From positions 1 through 45,035 of IMG/VR virus record IMGVR_UViG_3300025759_008402: a stretch of DNA of 45,035 nt. One strand, 5' to 3'. The notes under the pieces were generated by a model. That model did not search any database. It was not told where the DNA came from and saw only the letters and a list, made by a program, of their open reading frames with translations. Of the stretch, positions 21,546 to 29,870 are shown one piece after another. The translations under genes were made by a program, and so were the position numbers. Position 1 is the first letter of the stretch; the number at the start of each line of letters is the position of its first letter. This DNA comes from a virus.

Positions 21546-22895
21546 TTATTTTAGTTTGAAACCAATACGGCCTTTTTGTCCTGTTGCAAAATAAGTCTTG
21601 TTGACCAACTGCGGCGCACCTTTGAACACTGCTGGAAACTTGGTATAGTATTGCATTGTTACTGCATCTCTGCCTTGTGCTTGCTGTGCTTTGGTAACCA
21701 ATTGTACATACTCGTTGTTGTTGAGTACTTCCAGCATAGCATTTTTAAATTGTTCGTTTGCATTTACTTGTGGAATGACTGCATTCATAACGGCTGTTAG
21801 TGCATGCCAAAATACTCTATAGTCTGGTCTTTCTTGTGTACCAGTGGCAACACCTTGTTGTTGTGTCATTTGCTGTAAGCGTTCACTTTGCAAATCACCA
21901 ATGTTTTGTGTGCGCTTGTCCAAGTTTGCCATTGCTCTAATATCATCATCGTCGATAATATTAAACATACGTGCTACTTTTAGTGGACCATTTACTGCAC
22001 TCTCAGTTGCAAGCAATTCAATAATTTTTGCACCTTCTGGAAAACGCTGTTCGATTTCTGGTGTCATTTGTTTGTAAACACCACTAAGACTGCTGGCTGC
22101 GCCACCACTTGTGCTGATCTTACTGCTAACTTGAATACTACGTCCGTCTGCTGTTTGAATAATACTGTCGATTAATTCTGCTGCTTTGTCCTGAGGAAAC
22201 ATAACACTACTACCAGCTAGATTGGTTAAATTAAATGCTTCCATCATTTTTGCTGTATCGCCTGTGACACTACCAGGATTACTCATAAGTGCAATTGGAC
22301 CTAGATATTCTCCGCCATACTTTTGTAAAACATTGTAATATTTTCCAGCGCCTGGGATCGGATTTTGTTGACCTTTCAATGCTTGATCAACTGCATCTGC
22401 CATAACTTCTCCAAGATCCCCTAATGCTTGTGTACCTTGTTTGATTTGTTGTGCTAATTGACTTGCTGTGCGATAGTTTTCGTCAGGAATTAAATCTGCT
22501 GGTTTGATTGGCACACTTTCTTTTTCTGCACCTTGACTGAACTTATATCCTCTGAGTGTTTTCCACATGGTGTGTACACCTTGTGGTGGAATAGCTCTGA
22601 TGTAACGTACCCAGTATTGAGGTTGATTGTTACTGTCAGTCACTGACGCAATAATAGCGGCTCTGGTTCCACTGTTGGGTTTGTTGTCATCAACTCGTGT
22701 GTTTGTGTCTGGAATAACACTGTCTACAGCCTGCATCATTTGATCCATATCTTCATATGAATCACCGCCTTCGTTGGGCAACACTGTAATGTCTTGTATA
22801 GTAAGAATGTCGCTAGGATCTGTATCGCTAACGTATGTTTCGCCAGGTGCTCTTGCAGTCACACCTCTGGATTCTAATAGTTCAAATGCTCTCAT
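21546..22895 (-). CDS. Virion-associated protein with possible capsid-targeting start
   Basis: The 449-residue protein is not recognised by domain. It starts MRAFELLESRG, which resembles the short N-terminal targeting sequences of T4 internal head proteins that are cut by the head protease after [L/I]xE (here LLE|S). The body is Gln-, Asn- and Ala-rich and mostly helical, with YWVRYIRAIPPQGVHTMWKTLRGYKF near residue 95. The ATG follows a late box by 5 bases. I infer a virion role; the exact one is unknown. Confidence 0.55.
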   Translation of the reverse strand: MRAFELLESRGVTARAPGETYVSDTDPSDILTIQDITVLPNEGGDSYEDMDQMMQAVDSVIPDTNTRVDDNKPNSGTRAAIIASVTDSNNQPQYWVRYIRAIPPQGVHTMWKTLRGYKFSQGAEKESVPIKPADLIPDENYRTASQLAQQIKQGTQALGDLGEVMADAVDQALKGQQNPIPGAGKYYNVLQKYGGEYLGPIALMSNPGSVTGDTAKMMEAFNLTNLAGSSVMFPQDKAAELIDSIIQTADGRSIQVSSKISTSGGAASSLSGVYKQMTPEIEQRFPEGAKIIELLATESAVNGPLKVARMFNIIDDDDIRAMANLDKRTQNIGDLQSERLQQMTQQQGVATGTQERPDYRVFWHALTAVMNAVIPQVNANEQFKNAMLEVLNNNEYVQLVTKAQQAQGRDAVTMQYYTKFPAVFKGAPQLVNKTYFATGQKGRIGFKLK

Positions 22896-22908
22896 GCAAC
22901 TATTTATT
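22896..22908 (-). promoter_or_regulatory. Late promoter fused to start codon
   Basis: AATAAATAGTTGC is followed directly by the ATG at 22895. Confidence 0.75.
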
Positions 22909-24019
22909 AATTTCCGGTAGTTGTGCTTTCATATGTTCGATTGAACTGGTTGTGTACTCTAATAAAAGTTGTACACTTTGCTAGTTGCTTGAGTTTTTGA
23001 GCACCTACGTATGTTAGTGTACTGCGAACACCACCTAAAATATCTTGAACTGTTGACATAACAGCGCCGCGATAAGGCACAAGAACTGTGCGTCCTTCAC
23101 TGCTACGATAGTCTTTAAGACCTTCGAAATGTTTGTCGTTGGCAGTTTTACTACTCATTCCGTAGAATTGTACAAATAGTTTTTCTTCTACTGCATGCTG
23201 TTCTGTACCATCTTCGTGTATAATAAATTCATTTGATTTGTAAAGTTTTTGTATAATTTCACCACCGCCTTCATCGTGTCCAGCAAGCATACCACCTAGC
23301 ATCACAAAGTCAGCACCGGCAGCAAAAGCCTTTGCCACATCACCAGGACAAGTACAACCGCCGTCAGCAATAATATGTCCTCCCAGCCCATGCGCCGCAT
23401 CAGCACACTCAATAACCGCACTAAGTTGGGGATAGCCCACCCCAGTTTGTATGCGAGTCGTACAAACCGACCCTGGCCCGATTCCGACTTTGACGATGTC
23501 TGCTCCATTTAGTATTAACTCCTGTGTTTGATCTGCTGTAACAACGTTGCCAGCAATGATCACAATATCAGGATACAGCGTTCTAAATTCTTTGACATAT
23601 TCTATAAAACGCTGACTGTATCCATTGGCAACATCAATACAAACGTATTTAAGATGATTACCAACTTGTTCATACACTGTGCGAAACTTGTCTTGATCTT
23701 CTTGTTTAATACCAATACTCATAGCAACATTGTCTGTGCGTGTAGGCATGTCACTGTCAAAGTAATCTATCAATTCTTGCACACTGTATGTTTTTACAAG
23801 ACAAGTAAAAATACCATTTTCTGCAAGTTTGTCTGCCATAGCAAAGGTGCCAACACCATCCATGTTTGCAGCCATAATTGGAATGCCTTCGTAATTTTGA
23901 CCATGTGCAAATGTAAATGTACGCTCCATGCGTACTTCTTTGCGTGAACCCAAAGTACTACGCTTTGGACGGATCAAGACATCACTGTAGTCCAACTTTG
24001 TTTCATCTTCAATTCTCAT
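22907..24019 (-). CDS. guaC: GMP reductase
   Basis: The enzyme reduces GMP to IMP with NADPH, returning guanine nucleotides to the purine pool. The 370-residue protein matches E. coli GuaC over its length: [67 protein letters not shown] with the catalytic Cys, [51 protein letters not shown] and [14 protein letters not shown]. No CBS domains are present, which separates it from IMP dehydrogenase. It is coupled to clpS by TAAATG. Confidence 0.94.
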   Translation of the reverse strand: MRIEDETKLDYSDVLIRPKRSTLGSRKEVRMERTFTFAHGQNYEGIPIMAANMDGVGTFAMADKLAENGIFTCLVKTYSVQELIDYFDSDMPTRTDNVAMSIGIKQEDQDKFRTVYEQVGNHLKYVCIDVANGYSQRFIEYVKEFRTLYPDIVIIAGNVVTADQTQELILNGADIVKVGIGPGSVCTTRIQTGVGYPQLSAVIECADAAHGLGGHIIADGGCTCPGDVAKAFAAGADFVMLGGMLAGHDEGGGEIIQKLYKSNEFIIHEDGTEQHAVEEKLFVQFYGMSSKTANDKHFEGLKDYRSSEGRTVLVPYRGAVMSTVQDILGGVRSTLTYVGAQKLKQLAKCTTFIRVHNQFNRTYESTTTGN

Positions 24020-24322
24020 TTAAACCTCTTCAATATCAAGAGAAAGTGGAAATCCTGCTGTGCGACTTATCATAGTGCTTTCGGCTACTTTTTGCTCAGC
24101 TATTTCGTAGTAGTATACACCGGCAGTTCCTTTGCCCTCATTGTGAACTTGCAATGTAATATTTTGTGCTTGTTCGTCATTGTGACCAAATATATTTTTA
24201 AGCAATTCAATCACAAACTCGATAGGTGTAGTGTTGTCATTGTGAAGCACGACTCTAAATTTATTAGGTCGTTGATAAACAATATTCATATCATTGTTTG
24301 TGGTTGTGTGTGTTGCTTCCAT
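24020..24322 (-). CDS. clpS: ClpS adaptor of the ClpAP protease
   Basis: ClpS delivers N-end-rule substrates to ClpAP. The 100-residue protein matches the family: FRVVLHNDNTTPIEFVIELLKNIFGH (compare Y.V.L.NDD.T.M.FVV..L...F), then A..I.L.VH..GKG..GVY..E.AE.K. The substrate-pocket Asn-Asp and His-Glu positions appear normal (HNDN, VHNEG). A phage copy could redirect host proteolysis. The ATG lies 5 bases after a late box. Confidence 0.93.
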   Translation of the reverse strand: MEATHTTTNNDMNIVYQRPNKFRVVLHNDNTTPIEFVIELLKNIFGHNDEQAQNITLQVHNEGKGTAGVYYYEIAEQKVAESTMISRTAGFPLSLDIEEV

Positions 24323-24335
24323 ACTAGTATTTATC
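24323..24335 (-). promoter_or_regulatory. Late promoter fused to start codon
   Basis: GATAAATACTAGT is followed directly by the clpS ATG at 24322. Confidence 0.75.
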
Positions 24336-24343
24336 GTAAATCA

Positions 24344-24363
24344 TGGGGGGATTTCTCCCCCCA
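24344..24363 (-). terminator. GC-rich hairpin with GAAA tetraloop
   Basis: TGGGGGGA and TCCCCCCA form an 8-bp stem with a GAAA loop on the minus strand, directly after hsp20 and 8 bases before the clpS promoter box. There is no U run, so it may protect an mRNA 3' end as well as terminate. Confidence 0.6.
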
Positions 24364-24370
24364 CTTTATT

Positions 24371-24802
24371 TTATTTTATTTCAATAGTACGTGGTTTTTT
24401 CTCTTCTGGAATAATACGTTCTAGTTCGATAAACAACATACCATTTTCCATACGTGAACCATTAACCACAACATCATCTGCTAGTGTAAAGTTACGTTTG
24501 AACTTACGCTGACTGATGCCTTTGTGGATCCATGTCCAGCCTGGTTGTTCAACTTCGCCTTCTGGATTGTGTTCAATTGTAAGTACACCTTCTGCTACAG
24601 TGATTTCCAAATCTTCTTTGGCAATACCTGCTAGTGCAATTTCAATTTGAAACTTGTCACCATCACGAACAATGTTGTAAGGTGGATAACCTGTGCTATT
24701 GGCATTGTGTTGTACATATTTGAACATATCGTCAAATACTCTATCAAAGCCTACTGCATAAGGGGTGAGTTTGTTAATGTCTAATGTAGTTAATCTGTTC
24801 AT
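24371..24802 (-). CDS. Hsp20/alpha-crystallin small heat-shock protein
   Basis: The 143-residue protein has FDRVFDDMF at the N-terminus and an alpha-crystallin domain: YPPYNIVRDGDKFQIEIALAGIAKEDLEITVAEGVLTI, RKFKRNFTLADDVVVNGSRMENGMLFIELER, and a C-terminal RTIEIK (I-x-I anchor). It holds unfolded proteins and is common in T4-like marine phages. AGGAGAGAAGCT precedes the ATG. Confidence 0.93.
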   Translation of the reverse strand: MNRLTTLDINKLTPYAVGFDRVFDDMFKYVQHNANSTGYPPYNIVRDGDKFQIEIALAGIAKEDLEITVAEGVLTIEHNPEGEVEQPGWTWIHKGISQRKFKRNFTLADDVVVNGSRMENGMLFIELERIIPEEKKPRTIEIK

Positions 24803-24813
24803 AGCTTCTCTCC

Positions 24814-25011
24814 TTACGCTTTCAATGCCGCTGTATATGCAGTTGTCATTGATTCTGCTGCGTTTGCCCAAGTTTTAGCAAATTCAGTATTTGCTTCAGC
24901 CATAGCTTTAACAGGCTTTGTGTACTGTTCACTTGGATCAATTGTGTTTAGGAAAGTTTTTGTTTGTGTGTGGATTTGATCCACAAGGTTATTAAAATAT
25001 TGTGCTTGCAT
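24814..25011 (-). CDS. Phasin-like small protein
   Basis: The 65-residue product is helical: MQAQYFNNLVDQIHTQTKTF, VKAMAEANTEFAKTWANAAESM, TTAYTAALKA. The Ala-rich amphipathic pattern and VKAMAEANTEFA text resemble phasins, which coat polyhydroxyalkanoate granules. The match is weak at this length. AAAAGGAGATTGAC precedes the ATG, and hsp20 follows 11 bases downstream. Confidence 0.45.
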   Translation of the reverse strand: MQAQYFNNLVDQIHTQTKTFLNTIDPSEQYTKPVKAMAEANTEFAKTWANAAESMTTAYTAALKA

Positions 25012-25066
25012 GTCAATCTCCTTTTAAGCAAGATTTATATACGTAGACCCTATTGGCATCTACAAG

Positions 25067-25077
25067 TTTATTTATCT
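25067..25077 (-). promoter_or_regulatory. Late promoter-like box
   Basis: AGATAAATAAA lies upstream of the phasin-like and hsp20 genes and just past the terminal hairpin of the structured RNA. Confidence 0.5.
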
Positions 25078-25520
25078 AGGGACTAACCGTGGTCCCTAAC
25101 GTGCGTATTACGGCGCAACCCTTCTCTCTGTTTTTCTAGTCGTCCCACTATAATTCTTGTCTAGTGAGTCTCCTTTCTTGTTACAGTTCGGATCAAAGCG
25201 TTCAATACATAACGCTTTAATATACACACTCACTTGCGGTTTTTCAACTCTTGTCCTATGCACAGGAAAGCAGGTGCATCTACTCTGGTGTGTATATTAA
25301 AACACTATAATATTTGATAGGTGGGACTAAGGATTACCCACAAGCGCCAGCACAGATCCTGTCCATATCCAGCGAAGCCTAGCATTGGATAGTTACTTCC
25401 AAAATCTGCATCTTCCTGTCTCCAGGCTCATGCAGTGCCACTACAGCTACTAGCCAAGTTACTGCCTCTGTAAGCAGCGTTTCCTTGCACTATCTAACTC
25501 AGACCGTCGTCTTTGTTATG
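25077..25520 (-). ncRNA. Unassigned structured RNA of about 440 nt
   Basis: No protein-like frame covers this interval. The minus strand has nested pairing: GTCCCAC (25142-25148) with GTGGGAC (25321-25327) encloses a perfect 14-bp helix (25216-25229 with 25288-25301), which encloses ATGCAC/GTGCAT (25258-25263 with 25274-25279). Further hairpins are TATCCA/TGGATA (25366-25371 with 25386-25391) and CTGCAT/ATGCAG (25406-25411 with 25430-25435), inside which CCTG/CAGG closes a GAGA loop. A terminal hairpin TAGGGAC/GTCCCTA spans 25077-25098. A strong early promoter lies at its 5' end. It does not fit tRNA or tmRNA, and I found no convincing RNase P core. Confidence 0.6.
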
Positions 25521-25525
25521 CTTTT

Positions 25526-25554
25526 AATATAGTATTTGTTGACACAAATGTCAA
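25526..25554 (-). promoter_or_regulatory. Early sigma70 promoter of the structured RNA
   Basis: TTGACA and TATATT are exactly 17 bp apart. The -35 is one arm of an inverted repeat GTTGACA-CAAA-TGTCAAC (25538-25555), which could be an operator or a plus-strand terminator. Confidence 0.75.
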
Positions 25555-25560
25555 CCTTTT

Positions 25561-25788
25561 TTACCAATTTTCTTTATTTTTTTCAACAGTTTTTAACCAA
25601 CGTTTTCTAGCTTGTGCTTTCTCACGTTTTTTCTTAGCACTTGGTTTTTCGTAATATTCTTTAGATCTTAGATCTTTTATAACGCCTTCTTGATTTACTA
25701 ATTTTTTAAGTTTGCGTAAAGCACGACCTACATCATTATTACGAACTTCTACATAAAGTCCTTGTTTTTCAGTTCTATCTCTGCTCAT
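25561..25788 (-). CDS. rpsU: Ribosomal protein bS21
   Basis: The 75-residue protein has the bS21 pattern: YVEVRNNDVGRALRKLKKLVNQEGVIKDLRSKEYYEKPSAKKKREKAQARKRW. bS21 sits near the anti-Shine-Dalgarno region of the 30S subunit. Phage copies may replace the host protein and favour phage mRNAs. It overlaps infC by 4 bases (ATGA), so the two are made together. Confidence 0.93.
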   Translation of the reverse strand: MSRDRTEKQGLYVEVRNNDVGRALRKLKKLVNQEGVIKDLRSKEYYEKPSAKKKREKAQARKRWLKTVEKNKENW

Positions 25789-26312
25789 TCTTTCCTCGTT
25801 AGTACACCGATTAATCGGTTTCCATTTAGATTTGGCTTGCTTTCCCAGTCAGTATTTTCTAGACTTTCAGTAATACGATCAATTATCGCAAACCCTTGTT
25901 GTTTATTGGCATTTTCTCTGCCTTTATATCGTATTACACATTTTACTTTGTTGCCTTTGCTTAAAAACTTTTCAATGTTTTTGAGTTTTATGTCAAAATC
26001 ATGATCACCAATTCCCAATCTAAACTGAACTTCTTTGATTACAATTTGATTTTCACGCTGTTTTTTAGCTGCTTCTTTTTCACGTCTTTTTTGTTCGTAG
26101 AAATATTTATTAGCATCTAATAGTTTAGCTACCGGCGGATCGCTTTTTTCACTTATTACTACTAGGTCTGTTTGGTGTTGTTTAGCTAATTCCAATGCCT
26201 GGTCTAAACTAACAATTCCAAATTGTTGATCTTCTCCGACTACTCTCAGTGTATTGTGCTGTATATTTTCGTTTATAGGTTGCTTAGGTGCAACTTTTTG
26301 AAATCTACGCAT
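25785..26312 (-). CDS. infC: Translation initiation factor IF-3
   Basis: The 175-residue protein is full length. The N-domain has INENIQHNTLRVVGEDQQFGIVSLDQALELAKQHQTDLVVISEKSDPPVAKLLDANKYFYEQ (compare IR...VRVI...G...G......AL..A....LDLVEV.P.A.PPVC.I.D..K). A Lys-rich linker follows, then the C-domain VIKEVQFRLGIGDHDFDIKLKNIEKFLSKGNKVKCVIRYKGRE (compare KEI..R..I..HD...K...A..FL..G.KVK....FRGRE). IF-3 checks the initiator tRNA and start codon and affects use of leaderless mRNAs. The usual Cys of PPVC is Ala here. The ATG at 26312 overlaps the upstream stop. Confidence 0.95.
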   Translation of the reverse strand: MRRFQKVAPKQPINENIQHNTLRVVGEDQQFGIVSLDQALELAKQHQTDLVVISEKSDPPVAKLLDANKYFYEQKRREKEAAKKQRENQIVIKEVQFRLGIGDHDFDIKLKNIEKFLSKGNKVKCVIRYKGRENANKQQGFAIIDRITESLENTDWESKPNLNGNRLIGVLTRKE

Positions 26313-26739
26313 CAAGTACACTCTCTAGTACCATGTCGCTGTATTCGTCGATGCTGTCTACAATAGTAAATTTTTTATTTTGTATTGTCATGCTGTTTAA
26401 CAGTTTTACTAGTCCTTTCTTTTTGTTACGCTGATTTATAAAAATAGTTGTTTTGCTACTCAATAAAATTAGTGCAAGGCTAAGTTCGTTAACATCATCC
26501 AAATCTACATAAACTGTGTCGCTAAATCTAACCATACTTATTACCCAAGCACTATTAGACTCTGTTACCTTGCCATTTGGATGATACAGTGTAACACTGA
26601 CATTTTTAAAAATATTTTCATACAATAATTCAATTTTTTGTACAAAGTCAGCACTACTACTTATTACTGTTATAATAGGCCCGCTTTCTGGCAACATCAT
26701 ATCAGGCGGAGTTACTGTGTATATTGCGTTTTCCCTCAT
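26305..26739 (-). CDS. Hypothetical alpha/beta protein
   Basis: The 144-residue product starts MRENAIYTVTPPDMMLPESGPIITVISSS and alternates strands and helices, with VYVDLDDVNELSLALILLSSKTTIFINQRNKKKGLVKLL. This resembles the half of a Rossmann-like or PIN-like fold, but no family is recognised. It overlaps infC and follows the large membrane protein by 5 bases. Confidence 0.6.
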   Translation of the reverse strand: MRENAIYTVTPPDMMLPESGPIITVISSSADFVQKIELLYENIFKNVSVTLYHPNGKVTESNSAWVISMVRFSDTVYVDLDDVNELSLALILLSSKTTIFINQRNKKKGLVKLLNSMTIQNKKFTIVDSIDEYSDMVLESVLDA

Positions 26740-26744
26740 TGGGT

Positions 26745-28775
26745 TTATTCGTTGTCCTTTGATCTGATTCTTATACTTTTAATTGTTTTACCTGTGCCGG
26801 CTAATCTACCATCAGGTGAATAAAGTTTCATATTATGACGCTGACTTAATTCTTGTGCATCAAGTTCTTCGTCAGCTCTTGTATCAGTATAAGGGTCATA
26901 TGGTGTTTTGTCAACTTCTTTTTCCAGTTCCTTGGCAACTTCCTCAAGCACTTCTGGATCTGCTTTTTCTAGTAGTTGTTCAATATCAGCATCTGATGCT
27001 TCTACTTCATCAATGCTACCATCATCTGTTACGCCTGTTTGTTCTTCTTCAATTGGTTCAACAACAGGTTCAGGCTTTTTTGCCCGAGGTTTTCGATTCC
27101 ATTCAAATGTATACTGTGCTGCTATCAACAACATAACTGCTAGTGGATCAAACACAAATATAATTGTAAGTATAACCCAACGAACTGCTTCTTCTAGTAT
27201 GTCTCTGTCAGCTTCTCCATACACAAATTCTGCAATGTATTTTACAGGTCCCACCTCTGCTTCTAGTTTACGTGCTTCAGCTTCTAGTTTGAACTTTTCT
27301 TCGATAATACGATCTATTTCGTTGTTTGCCGCTTTAATACGGGTATTTTGCTCGTCTATTAATGTATCCAAATCAGCATTTTCACCCACTTGTATTTGAG
27401 CTCTAAGTTTTTCAATCACTGCTTGAGCATTAGCAATTTCGTCTTCTGCAACTGCACGTATTCTAGCAATCTCTGCTCTGGCTGTTTCAATTCTCGGATC
27501 TTCTTGATTGCGCAATTCAGTAATAGTTGTTTGTGCAATTTTTCTTGCTTCTCTGTTAGCAGGAATATCTGTGTTTAGTACACTGTCAATTTTTGATTGT
27601 ATACCAGCTCGTTGACTTTCTAATCCACTTGCTGCATCACTACGAATGCGATCAATGGTATCTAATAATGCTTGCTTGCGTTCGTCGATGCGCTGTGTTT
27701 GTGTACCACGCAGGTCTTTTACTAGTTCAGTAAGTCTAGCACGTTCTGTATCTACAGCATCTTGAGCTCTAGTGCGCAATTCAACTTCTTGTGCTTGCAA
27801 TTGTTGAATGCGAGCTTGTTGAGCTTCTACCCACGTTGCTAGAGCTCTGCGTGTGTTGCTACCAAACAGTCCGTCACTGGTTACACCAATAACTGCTTGA
27901 CCTTCTTTGATCTTGTCACGCTCTGTACTTTGCAATTTGTTTGTGGTTACAACAATTAATTCTTCAGTTGCACGTATTTGTTCTAGTATAGGATCAACTG
28001 CACTTGTATCTGCTTCTACACCACTGATACGCTGTTCGTATTCGTTTGCTTGTGTGTTAATACGTTCTAAATCTACATCTAACTGTGCAATTTGATCTCT
28101 ATATGGCTGTACTTGTTGTTCAACACTGGCAACACTAGCATTTGCAAGTTCTGCTCTATACTCTTCAACTAAACCATTTAATCTAGTTAATTCGGTGTCC
28201 AAACTGATAATTTCATCTTCATAAACTGCAACACGATTTGCTAGTGCTGTTTCTTGTGCAGTGATAATAGCTTGTTGTTCATCAATGCTAGGTTGACGCC
28301 TTGTGTATGCACTGTCAATGCGTTCTTGTTCTCTGTCAATTTTATCTTGAATTCCCACATCTTGTTTGTCAGCATCTGTTTCGCCTTTGGCAATACGCTG
28401 TTCTGCCCTAGCAATTATTTCTTGCTGACGAACAATTTCTTCTTCCATGCGTTCAAGTTGTGCCACTTGTTCCTGTGCGGCACTGGTTTGTTCAATGTGT
28501 GCTTTTGATAGGAAACCAAAAATACCCATGCTGGTAATAAACATGAGTACTACCACTGCAACACTGAGATATGTTCTCATCCACCATGCAGCCTTACTCC
28601 AATATCTGTGAAGCCATACAGCGGTAACCAATTTACCAATTTCTAATACACCACCCATGATAATAATTGGTATAGCAGCGGCGGCAAAAATTGCAACCAA
28701 CCCAGCTACACTGTAGTAAATTGCCACGGCACTGATACACAGTGCAATAAACATTGTTAGTATTCCAAAAAGCAT
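26745..28775 (-). CDS. Large membrane-anchored coiled-coil protein
   Basis: The 676-residue product has three to four N-terminal membrane helices (residues about 3-95), a long coiled-coil region (about 100-500) with many Glu, Arg and Gln, a further hydrophobic segment (AVRWVILTIIFVFDPLAVMLLIAAQY), and an acidic C-terminal tail. Within the coiled coil, VIGVTSDGLFGSNTRRALATWVEAQQ resembles a PG_binding_1 peptidoglycan-binding repeat. The start at 28775 is set by GGAGACTAAGCGT. It may span the envelope or organise a membrane platform, which is inference. Similar membrane coiled-coil proteins occur in marine T4-like phages. Confidence 0.7.
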   Translation of the reverse strand: MLFGILTMFIALCISAVAIYYSVAGLVAIFAAAAIPIIIMGGVLEIGKLVTAVWLHRYWSKAAWWMRTYLSVAVVVLMFITSMGIFGFLSKAHIEQTSAAQEQVAQLERMEEEIVRQQEIIARAEQRIAKGETDADKQDVGIQDKIDREQERIDSAYTRRQPSIDEQQAIITAQETALANRVAVYEDEIISLDTELTRLNGLVEEYRAELANASVASVEQQVQPYRDQIAQLDVDLERINTQANEYEQRISGVEADTSAVDPILEQIRATEELIVVTTNKLQSTERDKIKEGQAVIGVTSDGLFGSNTRRALATWVEAQQARIQQLQAQEVELRTRAQDAVDTERARLTELVKDLRGTQTQRIDERKQALLDTIDRIRSDAASGLESQRAGIQSKIDSVLNTDIPANREARKIAQTTITELRNQEDPRIETARAEIARIRAVAEDEIANAQAVIEKLRAQIQVGENADLDTLIDEQNTRIKAANNEIDRIIEEKFKLEAEARKLEAEVGPVKYIAEFVYGEADRDILEEAVRWVILTIIFVFDPLAVMLLIAAQYTFEWNRKPRAKKPEPVVEPIEEEQTGVTDDGSIDEVEASDADIEQLLEKADPEVLEEVAKELEKEVDKTPYDPYTDTRADEELDAQELSQRHNMKLYSPDGRLAGTGKTIKSIRIRSKDNE

Positions 28776-28779
28776 ACGC

Positions 28780-29127
28780 TTAGTCTCCAAACCTTTCAGC
28801 AAAACCTTCATTTATCATAATACTGGAAACATCTAATAGTTTTCCTGTATTATCTACAATTGAAAGTTTTCCCATAATACGTCCTGCTTTACCTCTTTTG
28901 TTTAAAATGGTTTCACAAATAAATTCAGACCCTAATAGTTCTGTTAGTCGATTTTTACTTGCTAGAGCCTGAGCTTTTTCAGCGTCGTCCAAACTTCTAA
29001 TGTCTCGGACGTTTGCTCCATATAATTTAATTCGTTGTCTGATAGTCACATTGAACCCCAAGTCAATGATTGCATCAACTGTGTTGCCGTCTATCACTCT
29101 TATTGTATTGCATTGATATGTGTACAT
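28780..29127 (-). CDS. Degenerate staphylococcal nuclease-like protein
   Basis: The 115-residue protein shares the SNase shape with the gene at 6838-7260 (VIDGNTVDAIIDLGFNVTIRQRIKLYGANVRD, KRGKAGRIMGKL, MINEGFAERFGD). The calcium-binding DGDT is DGNT and the catalytic GIDTPE is GANVRD, so it is probably inactive. It may bind nucleic acid or proteins. A late box 24 bases upstream and AAAGGA precede the ATG. Confidence 0.78.
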   Translation of the reverse strand: MYTYQCNTIRVIDGNTVDAIIDLGFNVTIRQRIKLYGANVRDIRSLDDAEKAQALASKNRLTELLGSEFICETILNKRGKAGRIMGKLSIVDNTGKLLDVSSIMINEGFAERFGD

Positions 29128-29151
29128 CTTGCAAAATCCTTTGTCTTATAT

Positions 29152-29161
29152 ACTATTTATC
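29152..29161 (-). promoter_or_regulatory. Late promoter box overlapping a stop codon
   Basis: GATAAATAGT contains the TAG stop of the kinase gene and lies upstream of the degenerate nuclease gene. Confidence 0.6.
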
Positions 29162-29857
29162 GGATTTCGCACTATTTTGTTGCTGATCTGCAAGCCATGC
29201 ATTGGCTTGTCTATTGCGTGTTGGAGTGTTTACCCATGATCTGATATCTTTGTAAATTTCATCAAAACTTTTTCCACGCTCTGGATCTTCTAGTCCACCG
29301 CTGTTGTCAACTACATAAAAATTCTTATTACCAAAAACTTGTTGGAATCCCATAATGTTGTCTTGTACTTGAGCCCACATTTTGCTCACAACACTGTCGG
29401 GTAATCTTCTGTCTCTCATTTTATTACGTTGTTGTGCAACCTCTTCACTGGTGTTCACAAACAACATAACAGTTTCGTAACCAATATCTCTGAGCAAATC
29501 ACTTTGCTTTTGTACTTTACCAACATCTTTACCAGTACCATCAATAACAAGACCAAGACGACCATCAATGTATCCTGCTTGCCGTGACATGGTTAATTCT
29601 TTGGCACGATTGCGTACTTCTTGACCTTTGTCACTGTAAACTTGATCCGGATCACTTAAATCTAAGTCATCTTTTTTAGCTAGATATTCATATATGTCAT
29701 CGCTGTTTACAGTTTTTAATCCGTATCCACTCAAAAGTTTACCGGCAACGTAGCTTTTGCCACTGCCGGGTCCTCCTGCTAGGAATACTGCTTTAAAAAT
29801 GTGAGGATCGTTAGGACCCTCACTCAAGTTTGTTGATATAATTTCGTTTACTAGCAT
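29153..29857 (-). CDS. P-loop kinase (zeta-toxin/AAA kinase-like), possibly packaged
   Basis: The 234-residue protein has Walker A AVFLAGGPGSGKSYVAGKLL (about residues 28-40), a SDDIYEYL motif, LVIDGTGKDVGKVQKQSDLL (Walker B-like Asp), and TVMLFVNTSEEVAQQRNKMRDRRLPD (lid Arg residues). This is the layout of zeta-toxin or gluconate-kinase-like phosphotransferases. The N-terminus MLVNEIISTNLSEG resembles a T4 capsid-targeting sequence with an LSE|G cut site, so it may be injected with the DNA; this is inference. The ATG follows a late box by 5 bases. Confidence 0.75.
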   Translation of the reverse strand: MLVNEIISTNLSEGPNDPHIFKAVFLAGGPGSGKSYVAGKLLSGYGLKTVNSDDIYEYLAKKDDLDLSDPDQVYSDKGQEVRNRAKELTMSRQAGYIDGRLGLVIDGTGKDVGKVQKQSDLLRDIGYETVMLFVNTSEEVAQQRNKMRDRRLPDSVVSKMWAQVQDNIMGFQQVFGNKNFYVVDNSGGLEDPERGKSFDEIYKDIRSWVNTPTRNRQANAWLADQQQNSAKSDK

Positions 29858-29869
29858 ACAATTATTTAT
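29858..29869 (-). promoter_or_regulatory. Late promoter fused to start codon
   Basis: ATAAATAATTGT is followed directly by the kinase ATG at 29857. Confidence 0.7.
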
Positions 29870-29870
29870 G

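Noticed and set aside
25180-25240. A possible tRNA near GTTCGGATC
   Set aside because: No acceptor stem or anticodon arm could be paired around it.
25077-25520. RNase P RNA as identity of the structured RNA
   Set aside because: An ACAGAGAG string occurs, but the GAGGAAAGTC core and the matching 3' core are not in the needed order, so I did not assign it.
26908-27399. Long plus-strand frames opposite the coiled-coil membrane protein
   Set aside because: They are Ser- and Thr-rich shadows of Gln, Glu and Arg codons on the minus strand, with no start signals.
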